Part shown: piece by piece, positions 45,584-53,798 of the stretch
Layout: every line of letters starts with the position of its first letter
How positions within the stretch are numbered: the stretch's first letter is position 1
Assembly (NCBI RefSeq): GCF_037652055.1
Contig: NZ_JBBKAH010000003.1
Location: 186,001 to 250,000, forward strand
Reading direction: 5' to 3'
From: Pelagibius sp037652055
GTDB taxonomy: Bacteria; Pseudomonadota; Alphaproteobacteria; Kiloniellales; Kiloniellaceae
Length of the DNA stretch: 64,000 bases
Notes under the pieces: generated by a model
Told to the model about the DNA's origin: nothing
Database searches by the model: none
What the model saw: only the letters and a program-made list of their open reading frames with translations
Translations under genes and position numbers: made by a program

Positions 45584-46522
45584 ATGCCTTACTCCACCCT
45601 GAAACAACGCCTCGACCACGGCGATACCGTCATCCTGGACGGCGCCACCGGCACCGAGCTGCAGCGCCGCGGCGTCGACATGGACCCGGCCGCCTGGTGC
45701 GGCGTCGCCAGCCTCGCCAATCAGGAGGTCCTCACCGACATCCACCGCGACTATATCGCCGCCGGAGCGGAGGTCATCACCGCCAACACCTTCGCCTCCG
45801 CCCGCGTGGTGCTGAAGCAGGCCGGCTACGGCGACAAGACTGAGGAGATCAATCGCGCCGCGGTGGAAGCCGCGCTGCGCGCCCGCGACCGTTCCGGCAA
45901 TCCGGAGGTGGTGGTGGCGGGCTCGCTGTCCCACATGGTCTATCTCGCCAGCGACCGCGTGCCGCCGCCGGATGAGATGCCAAGCGAGGCGGAAGCGGCG
46001 GAGTCTTTCGCCGAGCTGGCGCAACTGCTGAAGGCCGCCGGCGTCGAGCTTCTGCTGCTGGAGATGATGTACCATCCGAAGCGCACGCCGAAGGTGGTTG
46101 AAGCGGCGCTCGCCACCGGCCTGCCGGTGTGGTTCGGCCTCTCCGCCCGGCGCGGCGCCGACGGCCGCCTGCTGAGCTTCTTCAAGGAGACCGACGTCCC
46201 CTTGTCCGAGATCGTAAAGATGATCCCGGAACGCGGCATCGACGCCGCCGGCGTCATGCACACCGGCGCGGAGATCACCGCCGAGGCCCTGGCCCTCATT
46301 CACAAGCGCTACAAAGGACCGCTGAGCGCCTATCCCGACAGCGGCTACTTCGAGATGCCGGACTGGCGCTTCCACGACATCGTCACGCCGGCGCGCCTGG
46401 AGCAGTTCTATCTCGACTGGCTGTACCAGGGCGCGCAGATCATCGGCGGCTGCTGCGGCCTGACCGTCGAGCACATCAAGGCCGCGGTCAGCGCCCGCGA
46501 CCGCCACCAGAACGCGCTCTAG
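45584..46522 (+). CDS. Homocysteine S-methyltransferase family protein
   Basis: 312-aa TIM-barrel enzyme: ILDGATGTELQRRG at the start, ITANTFASARVVL, and the Zn-binding pair Cys290/Cys291 in GGCCGLT. The third Zn ligand of family members (Cys in a GxNC motif) is here His226 in GVMHTG, so zinc would be bound by Cys2His. Substrate could be homocysteine with S-methylmethionine, or selenium analogues; not certain. Stands alone. A repeat region follows. Confidence 0.82.
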   Translation: MPYSTLKQRLDHGDTVILDGATGTELQRRGVDMDPAAWCGVASLANQEVLTDIHRDYIAAGAEVITANTFASARVVLKQAGYGDKTEEINRAAVEAALRARDRSGNPEVVVAGSLSHMVYLASDRVPPPDEMPSEAEAAESFAELAQLLKAAGVELLLLEMMYHPKRTPKVVEAALATGLPVWFGLSARRGADGRLLSFFKETDVPLSEIVKMIPERGIDAAGVMHTGAEITAEALALIHKRYKGPLSAYPDSGYFEMPDWRFHDIVTPARLEQFYLDWLYQGAQIIGGCCGLTVEHIKAAVSARDRHQNAL

Positions 46523-46556
46523 CGGCAGTCGCGTCGTCCCGCCATCAACCTCAATC

Positions 46557-46641
46557 TGTCACCCTCGGCCTTGAGCCGAGGGTCCAGGGGCTAGCGGCAG
46601 AGCGGTTGCCCTGGATGCTCGGGTCAAGCCAGAGCATGACA
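46557..46641. repeat. Palindromic repeat pair downstream of the methyltransferase gene
   Basis: A hairpin unit at 46557-46590 (CACCCTCGGCCTTGAGCCGAGGGT) is followed by an inverted related unit at 46609-46641 (GCTCGGGTCAAGCCAGAGC). The layout mirrors the 5633-5789 element: two palindromic units in opposite orientation between convergent genes. Family function is unknown; likely an RNA-processing or bidirectional termination structure. Confidence 0.65.
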
Positions 46642-46661
46642 ATCGAGTTTGTGAGGCGGAG

Positions 46662-47402
46662 CTACAGCGTCACGCCGCCGTCGACGATCATCGCCGTGCC
46701 CGTGGTGTAGCTGGAAATGTCGCTCGCCAGGTAGAGCGCCATGCCGGCGATTTCCTCGGGCGTGCCGAGGCGGCCGATGGGCTGGCGCGCGATGAAGGCC
46801 TTGCGCGCGGCCACCGGGTCGGCGAAGGCGTTGATGCGGTCGTCCAGCGAAGGGGACTCGATGGTGCCCGGGCAGATGCAGTTGCAGCGGATGCCCTGCT
46901 GGATGTAGTCCGCCGCCACCGACTTGGTAAGGCCGATCACCGCCGCCTTGCTGGCGCCGTAGACGCAGCGGTTGGGCAACCCGCGCAGCGACGAAGCTAC
47001 CGAGGCCATGTTGATGATCGAGCCGCCGCCGGCCTCCAGCATCGCCGGCAGGAAGGCGCGGATCATGCGGTACATCGCCTTCACGTTGAGGTCGAAGGAG
47101 AAATCCCAGTCCTCTTCCGGGCAGTCGAGAATGGTGCCGCTGTGCACGAAGCCGGCGACGTTGCACAGCACGTCGAGCGGCGGCATCTCGGCGGCCAGCG
47201 AATTCACCGCTTGCGGGTCCAACACATCGAGCCGACGCACGGAAATGCCCGGTGTGCCGGAAAGCTCCTCCAGGCGGTCGAGGTTGATGTCGGTCGCCAT
47301 GACCTGCGCCCCTTCCGCCGCGAAGGTGAGCGCGATGGCCCGCCCGATCCCCTGCGCCGCCGCCGTCACCAGCGCCGACTTGCCCGCCAGGCTGTCTCCC
47401 AT
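46662..47402 (-). CDS. SDR-family dehydrogenase, 2-keto-3-deoxy-L-fuconate-dehydrogenase-like
   Basis: 246-aa short-chain dehydrogenase: NAD-binding TAAAQGIGRAIAL, NVAGFVHSGTILDCPEEDWDFSFDLNV, catalytic Ser/Tyr/Lys (MASVASSL, YGASKAAVIGLTKSV) and CNCICPGTIESPSL. The sequence style matches the KDF-dehydrogenase/BDH2 group that oxidises 2-keto-3-deoxy-L-sugar acids in L-fucose or L-rhamnose pathways. Downstream of the IlvD/Edd dehydratase on the same strand with a repeat in between. Specific substrate is an inference. Confidence 0.85.
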   Translation of the reverse strand: MGDSLAGKSALVTAAAQGIGRAIALTFAAEGAQVMATDINLDRLEELSGTPGISVRRLDVLDPQAVNSLAAEMPPLDVLCNVAGFVHSGTILDCPEEDWDFSFDLNVKAMYRMIRAFLPAMLEAGGGSIINMASVASSLRGLPNRCVYGASKAAVIGLTKSVAADYIQQGIRCNCICPGTIESPSLDDRINAFADPVAARKAFIARQPIGRLGTPEEIAGMALYLASDISSYTTGTAMIVDGGVTL

Positions 47403-47429
47403 CACCTTGCCCCTTCATGTTTGGTGCCG

Positions 47430-47550
47430 GATTAACCTCGCGGTTCGCGACGCTCCTTGCGGCGCGCCTCACCATGAGGTCAATCCTTATATCGAGTTGC
47501 CTCATCCTGAGGAGCGCTCTTCAGAGCGCTTCTCGAAGGACGAGGCAACT
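47430..47550. repeat. Two palindromic repeat modules between dehydratase and SDR genes
   Basis: Hairpin 1 at 47430-47486 (TTAACCTCGCGG... to ...ATGAGGTCAATCC) and hairpin 2 at 47495-47550 (AGTTGCCTCATCCTGAGGAGC... to ...GGACGAGGCAACT). They are the same module types found inside the element at 11941-12123, but here without terminal repeats. They sit between two genes of the same strand. Confidence 0.65.
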
Positions 47551-47566
47551 CTCGCCGACCTGTCTC

Positions 47567-49354
47567 TTAGTGCGAATGCCGGGGAATGTTCTTGACCACC
47601 TGATGGTAGTGCGTCGCCGGCTCCAGGCAGCCGCCGCCGGCGAGTTGCCCCACCGCCCCGCGGTAGATCTCCTGCCACGGCGTCTGGTGCTCCAGCTTGG
47701 GCGGCGCGTAGGCCTTGCGGCGCGCCTCCAGCTCGGCATCGCTGATCAAGAGGTCGACGCGCCGCTTGTTGAGGTCGATGCGCACGCGGTCGCCGGTTTC
47801 AAGCAGCGCCAGGCCCGACCCCACCGCCGACTCCGGCGAGGCGTTGAGGATGGAAGGGCTCCCCGAGGTGCCGCTCTGGCGGCCGTCGCCGATGGTCGGC
47901 AGCTCGATGACTCCCGCCCGGATCAGCGCGTCGGGCGGCTGCATGTTCACCACCTCGGCCGAACCCGGATAGCCGACCGGCCCGCAGCCGCGCACAAACA
48001 GCAGGCAGGTATCGTCGATGTTCAGCGCCGGATCGTTGATGCGGTGATGATAGTCCTCCGGCCCCTCGAAGACGATGGCGCGGCCCTCGAAGACGTTCTC
48101 GTGACCGGGCTGCGAGAGGTAGCGCTGACGGAAGTCAGGCGTGATGACCGAGGTCTTCATGATCGCGGAATCGAAGAGGTTGCCGCTCAGCACCACGAAG
48201 CCGGCCTCCTCCATCAGCGGATTGTCATAGGCGCGAATGACGTCGCGGTCGCTCGCCACGGTCTCGCTGTGCAGCGCGCCCATGGTCTTGCCGGCGACGG
48301 TCATGGCGTCGGTGTTGATCTTGCCGGCGCGGATCAGTTCGCCCATCACCGCCGGCAGGCCGCCGGCACGGTGGTAGCCCTCGCCGAGGTACTTGCCCGC
48401 GGGCTGGCAATTGACCAGCAGCGGAATGTCGTGGCCGAAGGTCTGCCAGTCCTCGATCGAGAGCTCGACGTCCATGTGGCGCGCGATGGCGTTGATGTGG
48501 ACCGGACAGTTGGTCGAGCCGCCGATGGCGGAGTTCACCACGATCGCGTTCTCGAAGGCGGCCCGCGTCATGATCTTGGACGGGGTGAGTTCCTCCCACA
48601 CCATGTCGACGATGCGCCGGCCGGTCTCGTATGCCATCTGGCCGCGCTCGCGGTAGGGCGCCGGGATGGCGGCGGCGCCCGGCAGCATCATGCCCAGCGC
48701 CTCGGCCAGCGAGTTCATCGACGACGCCGTGCCCATGGTGTTGCAGTGACCGGGGCTGGGAGCGGAAGCCGCGACCATGCCGATGAATTCGTCGTAGTCG
48801 ATCTCGCCGGCGGCGTGCAGGCGGCGTGCTTCCCACACCACGGTGCCGGAACCGACCAGCTTGCCGTTCCAATGGCCGTCCAGCATCGGGCCGCCGTTCA
48901 TCGCGATGGCCGGCATGTCGACCGTCGCCGCCGCCATCAGGCAGGCCGGCGTGGTCTTGTCGCAGCCGGTGGTGAGGATGACGCCGTCGATGGGATAGCC
49001 GTGCAGGATCTCGACCAGGCCGAGATACGCAAGGTTGCGGTCCAGCGCGGCGGTCGGCCGGCGCCCGGTCTCCTGGATCGGGTGCACCGGAAACTCGAAA
49101 GCGATGCCGCCGGCGTCGCGGATGCCGTCACGCATGCGGCGGGCAAGATCCAGGTGGATGCGGTTGCAGGGCGACAGGTCGCTGCCGGTCTGGGCGATAC
49201 CGATGATCGGCTTGCCGGAGGTCAGTTCCTCCTTGGTCAGGCCATAGTTGAGATAGCGCTCCAGATAGAGCGCCGTCATACCGGGATTCTCCCGGTCGTC
49301 GAACCAGCTTTGGCTGCGCAGGCGCCGGTCCATCTTGGCAATCTTCACGGGCAT
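47567..49354 (-). CDS. IlvD/Edd-family sugar-acid dehydratase
   Basis: 595-aa Fe-S dehydratase, the size of arabonate/xylonate dehydratases rather than the roughly 560-aa IlvD. Probable cluster ligands Cys63 (GSDLSPCNRIH), Cys131 (TTGCDKTTPA) and Cys204 (GHCNTMGTAS). Probably dehydrates an aldonic acid to a 2-keto-3-deoxy acid. Several ATGs crowd the ribosome site (AGGAGGATGATG), so the exact start within about 10 bases is uncertain. Co-directional with the SDR gene; both may act on the same sugar-acid route. Confidence 0.87.
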   Translation of the reverse strand: MPVKIAKMDRRLRSQSWFDDRENPGMTALYLERYLNYGLTKEELTSGKPIIGIAQTGSDLSPCNRIHLDLARRMRDGIRDAGGIAFEFPVHPIQETGRRPTAALDRNLAYLGLVEILHGYPIDGVILTTGCDKTTPACLMAAATVDMPAIAMNGGPMLDGHWNGKLVGSGTVVWEARRLHAAGEIDYDEFIGMVAASAPSPGHCNTMGTASSMNSLAEALGMMLPGAAAIPAPYRERGQMAYETGRRIVDMVWEELTPSKIMTRAAFENAIVVNSAIGGSTNCPVHINAIARHMDVELSIEDWQTFGHDIPLLVNCQPAGKYLGEGYHRAGGLPAVMGELIRAGKINTDAMTVAGKTMGALHSETVASDRDVIRAYDNPLMEEAGFVVLSGNLFDSAIMKTSVITPDFRQRYLSQPGHENVFEGRAIVFEGPEDYHHRINDPALNIDDTCLLFVRGCGPVGYPGSAEVVNMQPPDALIRAGVIELPTIGDGRQSGTSGSPSILNASPESAVGSGLALLETGDRVRIDLNKRRVDLLISDAELEARRKAYAPPKLEHQTPWQEIYRGAVGQLAGGGCLEPATHYHQVVKNIPRHSH

Positions 49355-49454
49355 CATCCTCCTGGTTATCGCATCCCGCACGGCTCGCGTGCCGGACGGG
49401 CGACGGTTTTGCGGGGTCCGCGCTCCCCGCTCCGCCCCTTCTCTCTCGCACTCT

Positions 49455-50003
49455 CTAGTCTTCGGCCCCGGCGAGATCCCGGGGCCTGACGAACTCCGTC
49501 AGCGTCGCCGGCTGCTCCCCCAGAACCGGCCAGGCCGGCACCTGAAAGCGCGCCAGCGCGGCGGTCGGAAACTTCTCCGCCAGCGTCTGCGCCGCTGTTC
49601 CCGCCAGTCGCCCCGCCGGATCGCGGGCCAGCGCGAGAGCCAGATGGTGCAGGCCGGGATTGTGGCCGATCAGCAGGATGCGGCCGCAATCCGGGCTCTG
49701 GCGGCGGAGCACCGCGAGCAGTCGGCTCGGCGGCGCCAGATAGAGTGTCTTCAAATAACCGATTTCAGGCGCCGATGCTAGCGCTGTCAAGACCAAGTCC
49801 CCTGTCTCCCGCGCCCGCCGGGCCGATGAGCACAACACCAGGTCCGGCTGCAGGCCGTGTTCGCTAAGATAGCGGCCCATCAGCGGCGCCGCCTTGCGGC
49901 CGCGCGGCGCCAGCGGCCGGTCGAAGTCGTCCAGGCTGCGGTCTTTCCGATCCGGCTTGGTCCAATCCGACTTGGCATGCCGCAGCAGCAGCAGTTCCGG
50001 CAT
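49455..50003 (-). CDS. sixA: SixA-type phosphohistidine phosphatase
   Basis: 182 aa from ATG 50003 with GAGGAAAG upstream. Catalytic RHAKSDW near the N-terminus, phosphate-binding PLAPRGRKAA and SSARRARETGDL, and the second catalytic His in LIGHNPGLHHLAL: the histidine-phosphatase (RHG/RHA) arrangement of SixA. SixA removes phosphate from HPt or PTS-Ntr proteins. Divergent from the CYTH-CHAD gene with a PhoB-box-like site between. Confidence 0.88.
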   Translation of the reverse strand: MPELLLLRHAKSDWTKPDRKDRSLDDFDRPLAPRGRKAAPLMGRYLSEHGLQPDLVLCSSARRARETGDLVLTALASAPEIGYLKTLYLAPPSRLLAVLRRQSPDCGRILLIGHNPGLHHLALALARDPAGRLAGTAAQTLAEKFPTAALARFQVPAWPVLGEQPATLTEFVRPRDLAGAED

Positions 50004-50297
50004 CTCTTTCCTCAATCTACGGTTTCATCCTCGCCGGCGTAGACAGCCCACAGGTCGTAATAAAACTGTCATACTTCGCCGCTTGCCGAGCAGGGAGCTG
50101 GGACGCAAATCTATCTGAACGAAAATGAATGTATCGGTGGGGCGCGATCTTAGGCTCTGCGACAGGTCAATTACAGGGGCCTGTCAGGCGGTAGGATAGG
50201 ATTGCGCGACATGAGACTGGTGTCGCGGACGCCCCCACGGCGGCAGATCGGTGCCGGCACGGCCGAAACCGATTGGCGAGAGCGAGACGTTGCGCGC
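50004..50297. promoter_or_regulatory. Divergent promoter region between sixA and the CYTH-CHAD gene
   Basis: 294 bases, counting from the sixA start to the preferred CYTH-CHAD start (50298). It holds the PhoB-box-like site at 50055-50072 and the inverted repeat GACAGG...CCTGTC at about 50161-50185. No other element recognised. Confidence 0.45.
50055..50072. promoter_or_regulatory. PhoB-box-like site
   Basis: TCGTAATAAAACTGTCAT agrees with the Pho-box consensus CTGTCATAWAWCTGTCAY at 15 of 18 positions, with the second half-site perfect. Located 52 bases from the sixA start, between it and the polyphosphate-type CYTH-CHAD gene, where phosphate control would make sense. Confidence 0.5.
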
Positions 50298-51893
50298 ATG
50301 GTCAGCGAGACGAAACCCGGGTCGCCGGCTCCGGTCGAGACCGAATTGAAACTGCGGGGGGACCCCGAGGTATTGCTGCGCCTGTGGCAGGCCCCGCCCC
50401 TCGGCGGCCCGGACGGCACCAAGCCGAAGGTCAAAGACCTCGAGAACGTCTACTACGACACCGCCGATCTGCGCCTGCGCAAGCGCGGCCTCGCCTTTCG
50501 CATCCGCCGCGACGGCGCCCGCTTCATCCAGACCGTGAAGACCGGCGACAGCGCCGCCTCGGCGGTGCTGAGCCGCAGCGAATGGGAGGGCGAGGTTCCC
50601 TCGCTGGAGCCGCAGCCGGAGATCGTCGACGATCCGGCGATCCGGGCCGCTCTTGGCCTGCTGCTGCCCGGCGAACTGCGGCCCGTGTTCACCACCCGGG
50701 TGCACCGCGAGGTGGTGGAGTTGAACGGCACCGACTCCCTCGGCCGCATGAAGGTCATCGAGGCGGCCTTCGACCGCGGCGAGATCGAGGCGGCGGGTGC
50801 CCGCGAAACGCTCGCCGAGATCGAGCTGGAACTGGTCGAGGGGCCGGCCGGCGCCCTCTTCGATCTGGCGCTGGCGCTGCAGGACATCGCCCCGACACAG
50901 ATCGAGACGCGCAGCAAGTCGGCGCGCGGCTATGCGCTCGCCACCGGACGGCGGCCGGCCGGGGTGCGCGCCGAGCCGCTGGACCTGACGGCGACGATGC
51001 GCGTCGACGAAGCGCTCGCCGCCGTGCTGGAAAACTGCCTCAGACACTGGAGCGCCAACGAGGCCGCCGCGCTCGACGGCAGCGACCCCGAAGGCGTCCA
51101 CCAGATGCGTGTCGGCCTCAGGCGCTTCCGCTCCGCCCTGTCGGTGTTCGGCGAACTTCTGCCGGAAAGCCAGCTCGACTGGCTGAAGACCGAGGCCAAG
51201 TGGACGCTGAACGCGCTCGGCCCGGCCCGCGACTGGGACGTCTTCCAGTCGGACCTGCTGGCACCGCTGGAAGCGGACCGCCCGGAAGACCCCGACCTCG
51301 CCGCCCTGCGCACTGCCGCGCGCGAGCGCCAGTCCCGCGCCTACCAGGAGCTCCGCGAGGCCCTGTCGACGCCGCGCTACACCCGCTTCCTGCTGCGCCT
51401 CGGCGGCTGGCTGGAAGACCGCGCCTGGCACGGCGCCGGGTTGACCGCCGCTCAGGAAGCCGCACTCGGCCAGCCGTTCATCACCCTTGCCGACACCCTG
51501 CTGGCCAAGCGGCACCGCCAGGTGATGAAGCGCGGCAAAGGCTTCAAAAGCCTGCCGACCGCGGCGCGGCACGAACTGCGCATCGCGGTGAAGAAGCTGC
51601 GCTACACCACAGAATTCTTCCGCGGCCTCTATCCCGCCAAGCGCGAGAAGGCCTATCTCGCCGCTCTACGCGACCTGCAGGAAAGTCTCGGCCATCTGAA
51701 CGACGTGGCGGTGACCGAGCATCTGCTGGTGGACCTCACCGAGGCCTCGCCGCCCGGCAGTGGCGCGCGCCAGCTGGAGCGCGCCGTCGGCAAGGTCATC
51801 GGCTGGTACGCCCGCGCCCTGCTCGACTTCGAACCGGAGATGCGCGATACCTGGAAGTCCTTCGCCGCGACCGCGCCGTACTGGAACAAGTAA
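50298..51893 (+). CDS. CYTH and CHAD domain protein
   Basis: 531 aa from ATG 50298 (ATG 50211 would add 29 residues). N-terminal CYTH triphosphate-tunnel domain with the ExExK motif ETELK at residues 14-18; C-terminal CHAD domain with HQMRVGLRRFRSAL and ELRIAVKKLRYTTEFF, basic helices that bind polyphosphate. Such proteins associate with polyphosphate granules and may hydrolyse tripolyphosphate. Followed 16 bases later by a ParA-like gene, probably in one operon. Confidence 0.92.
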   Translation: MVSETKPGSPAPVETELKLRGDPEVLLRLWQAPPLGGPDGTKPKVKDLENVYYDTADLRLRKRGLAFRIRRDGARFIQTVKTGDSAASAVLSRSEWEGEVPSLEPQPEIVDDPAIRAALGLLLPGELRPVFTTRVHREVVELNGTDSLGRMKVIEAAFDRGEIEAAGARETLAEIELELVEGPAGALFDLALALQDIAPTQIETRSKSARGYALATGRRPAGVRAEPLDLTATMRVDEALAAVLENCLRHWSANEAAALDGSDPEGVHQMRVGLRRFRSALSVFGELLPESQLDWLKTEAKWTLNALGPARDWDVFQSDLLAPLEADRPEDPDLAALRTAARERQSRAYQELREALSTPRYTRFLLRLGGWLEDRAWHGAGLTAAQEAALGQPFITLADTLLAKRHRQVMKRGKGFKSLPTAARHELRIAVKKLRYTTEFFRGLYPAKREKAYLAALRDLQESLGHLNDVAVTEHLLVDLTEASPPGSGARQLERAVGKVIGWYARALLDFEPEMRDTWKSFAATAPYWNK

Positions 51894-51909
51894 GCCCGAA
51901 AGAGCGCCC

Positions 51910-52566
51910 ATGATCACCGTCCTCGTCGCCAACACCAAAGGCGGTTGCGGCAAGACCACCGTCGCCACCCACCTCGCCGCCGCCTTTGCCGGCGCCGGCC
52001 TGCGCAGCGGCCTTGCCGACGCCGACAAGCAGGGCAGTGCGCTCGGCTGGCTGCAGGTGCGCCCCGGCGACGCGGCGCCGATCAGCGCGCTCGACTGGCG
52101 CGAGGGACCGGAAAAACCGCCGAAGGATCTCGACCGCCTGATCATCGACGCGCCGGCCGGCATGAAGATGAAGAAGATCGAGGAACTGCTGCGCCTCGCC
52201 GACGTCATCGTCGTGCCGGTGCTGCCCTCGGGTTTCGACGAGCCGGTGACGGGCGCCTTCCTCAAAGACATCGAGGCGCTGAAGCCGATCCGCAAGAGCA
52301 AGGCGGCCGTCGGGATCCTGCGCAACCGGGTCCAGGCAGGAACGCGGATGGCCGCGAAGCTGGACAAGTTCATGCTAGGCGTCGGCCACACCGGCGTCGG
52401 CCGCCTGCGCCACCGCTTGGTCTACGCCGACATCGCCGGGCGCGGCCTCAGCGTCTTCGACCTGACCGGCAAGCAGTACGAGGAACTGCGCGAAGACTGG
52501 GCACCGGTGCTGCGCTACATCGAGAACAGCGACCCGGCGATGCAGGTTCAGGCGGTCGGGGAATAG
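51910..52566 (+). CDS. ParA-like ATPase
   Basis: 218-aa P-loop ATPase with the deviant Walker A KGGCGKTT at about residues 10-17 and LIIDAPAG as the Walker B-like strand; no DNA-binding domain is visible. Small orphan ParA/Mrp-like proteins often position protein complexes, and this one follows the CYTH-CHAD gene, so it could place polyphosphate granules; that is speculation. No parB neighbour, so it is not a chromosome partition pair. Confidence 0.82.
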   Translation: MITVLVANTKGGCGKTTVATHLAAAFAGAGLRSGLADADKQGSALGWLQVRPGDAAPISALDWREGPEKPPKDLDRLIIDAPAGMKMKKIEELLRLADVIVVPVLPSGFDEPVTGAFLKDIEALKPIRKSKAAVGILRNRVQAGTRMAAKLDKFMLGVGHTGVGRLRHRLVYADIAGRGLSVFDLTGKQYEELREDWAPVLRYIENSDPAMQVQAVGE

Positions 52567-52592
52567 CGGACGGGCGGGAGGCAGCAAGATTG

Positions 52593-53150
52593 CTAATTGC
52601 CTCCGGCCTGACCGATCCCCAGCAGCTCACGCGATCGCATTACCGCTTCCTGGTCTACTTGTCCCGCCAGCGCCCGCTGCAGGGCGGAGCGCGCGGAGGC
52701 ATCCAGACAGCTATCCGCCTTCAGAAGCCTTTCCGTCGTCTGCTTGGCGAACCACGCCTCTGCATCACCGGCAACAATCCGGTGCATTCTTTCGGCACAG
52801 CGGTCGAGCGAATCGTCATCGGCCCCGTACTCGAGTCCCTGCGTCTCTTCGGGCCCAGTGAGGGCGATGAACGCCCGGCTGTCGTTGAGCACCCGTATGC
52901 CCCAGTGGAGTCTGAAGCAGGGGCCGAACGTAAATTTGTGAACATGGAGGAACTGCACCACCAAGCCCGCGTCACGCGAGAACCAGGTGCTTCTCCTGTT
53001 GAAACCGCGCGACTTCAGCTTTTTCGCGAGCCGGCGCATGACCTTCCCGGAGTTCGATCGCTCCAGCTTCTTTTCAGCCCGTTGAGCCTCAATGATCGCG
53101 CGAATTTCCGGCGTTATCTCCGTTCCGCCGTCGGTGTCACCACCCGGCAT
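52593..53150 (-). CDS. Putative DUF4304-like protein
   Basis: 185-aa soluble protein. The middle KVMRRLAKKLKSRGFNRRST, then WFSRDAGLVVQFLHVHKFTFG and FRLHWGIRVLNDSRAF resembles the DUF4304 family, a beta-rich domain of unknown role; family call is tentative. The ATG at 53150 begins 6 bases after the dgoA stop and GC content is lower than in dgoA, so it may have been added at the 3' end of the denD-dgoK-dgoA operon. Confidence 0.6.
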   Translation of the reverse strand: MPGGDTDGGTEITPEIRAIIEAQRAEKKLERSNSGKVMRRLAKKLKSRGFNRRSTWFSRDAGLVVQFLHVHKFTFGPCFRLHWGIRVLNDSRAFIALTGPEETQGLEYGADDDSLDRCAERMHRIVAGDAEAWFAKQTTERLLKADSCLDASARSALQRALAGQVDQEAVMRSRELLGIGQAGGN

Positions 53151-53156
53151 TGCCGC

Positions 53157-53798
53157 CTATTCTCCCACCGCGGCGCGCGCCATGGCGATGGCGTCGCGGA
53201 AGGGCGCCACGCGCGGGGCAACCTCCGCCGGGCCGTCGCCGGGCTTGTAGAGGCTGCCGCCCAGACCGAAGCCGCGCACGCCGGCCTGCCAGTAAGCCCC
53301 GATCTTGTCCGGCGTGATGGAGCCGACAGCCAAGAGCGGCAGCGCCGGCGGCAGCACCGCCTTCATCGCCTTTACGACCTCAGGCGGGATGCCCTCGGCG
53401 GGGAACAACTTCAGTGCATCGGCCCCGGCACGCACGGCGCGCAGGCACTCCGTCGGCGTCGCACAGCCGGGCATGGCGATCAGCGCGTCCGCCTTGCAGG
53501 CCTCGATCACCGCCGGCTCGCAGTTCGGCGTGACGACCAGCCGGCCGCCGGCCTCGATGATGCGCCTGAGGTCGTTGGGGTCGAGCACCGTGCCGGCACC
53601 GATAAGGGCGCGGTCGCCGCAGGCGGCGGCCAGGGCGGCGATGCTCTTCAGCGGCTGCGGCGAATTCAGCGGCACCTCGATGACCGTGATGCCGGACTCG
53701 ATCAGCGCCTCGCCGAGGGCGACGACCTCGTCCGGCTTCACGCCGCGCAGGATCGCGACCAGCGGCAGGTCCTTCAGCCAGGGATCGAGTGCGCTCAC
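53157..53798 (-). CDS. dgoA: 2-dehydro-3-deoxy-6-phosphogalactonate aldolase
   Basis: 213-aa class I aldolase of the KDPG/KDPGal family: catalytic Glu41 in VIEVPLNSP, GAGTVLDP, Schiff-base Lys130 in ADALKLFPAE, and phosphate-binding GLGGSLYKPG. It should split KDPGal to pyruvate and glyceraldehyde-3-phosphate. The GTG start at 53798 overlaps the dgoK stop by 4 bases (GTGA). Third gene of denD-dgoK-dgoA. Confidence 0.92.
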   Translation of the reverse strand: MSALDPWLKDLPLVAILRGVKPDEVVALGEALIESGITVIEVPLNSPQPLKSIAALAAACGDRALIGAGTVLDPNDLRRIIEAGGRLVVTPNCEPAVIEACKADALIAMPGCATPTECLRAVRAGADALKLFPAEGIPPEVVKAMKAVLPPALPLLAVGSITPDKIGAYWQAGVRGFGLGGSLYKPGDGPAEVAPRVAPFRDAIAMARAAVGE

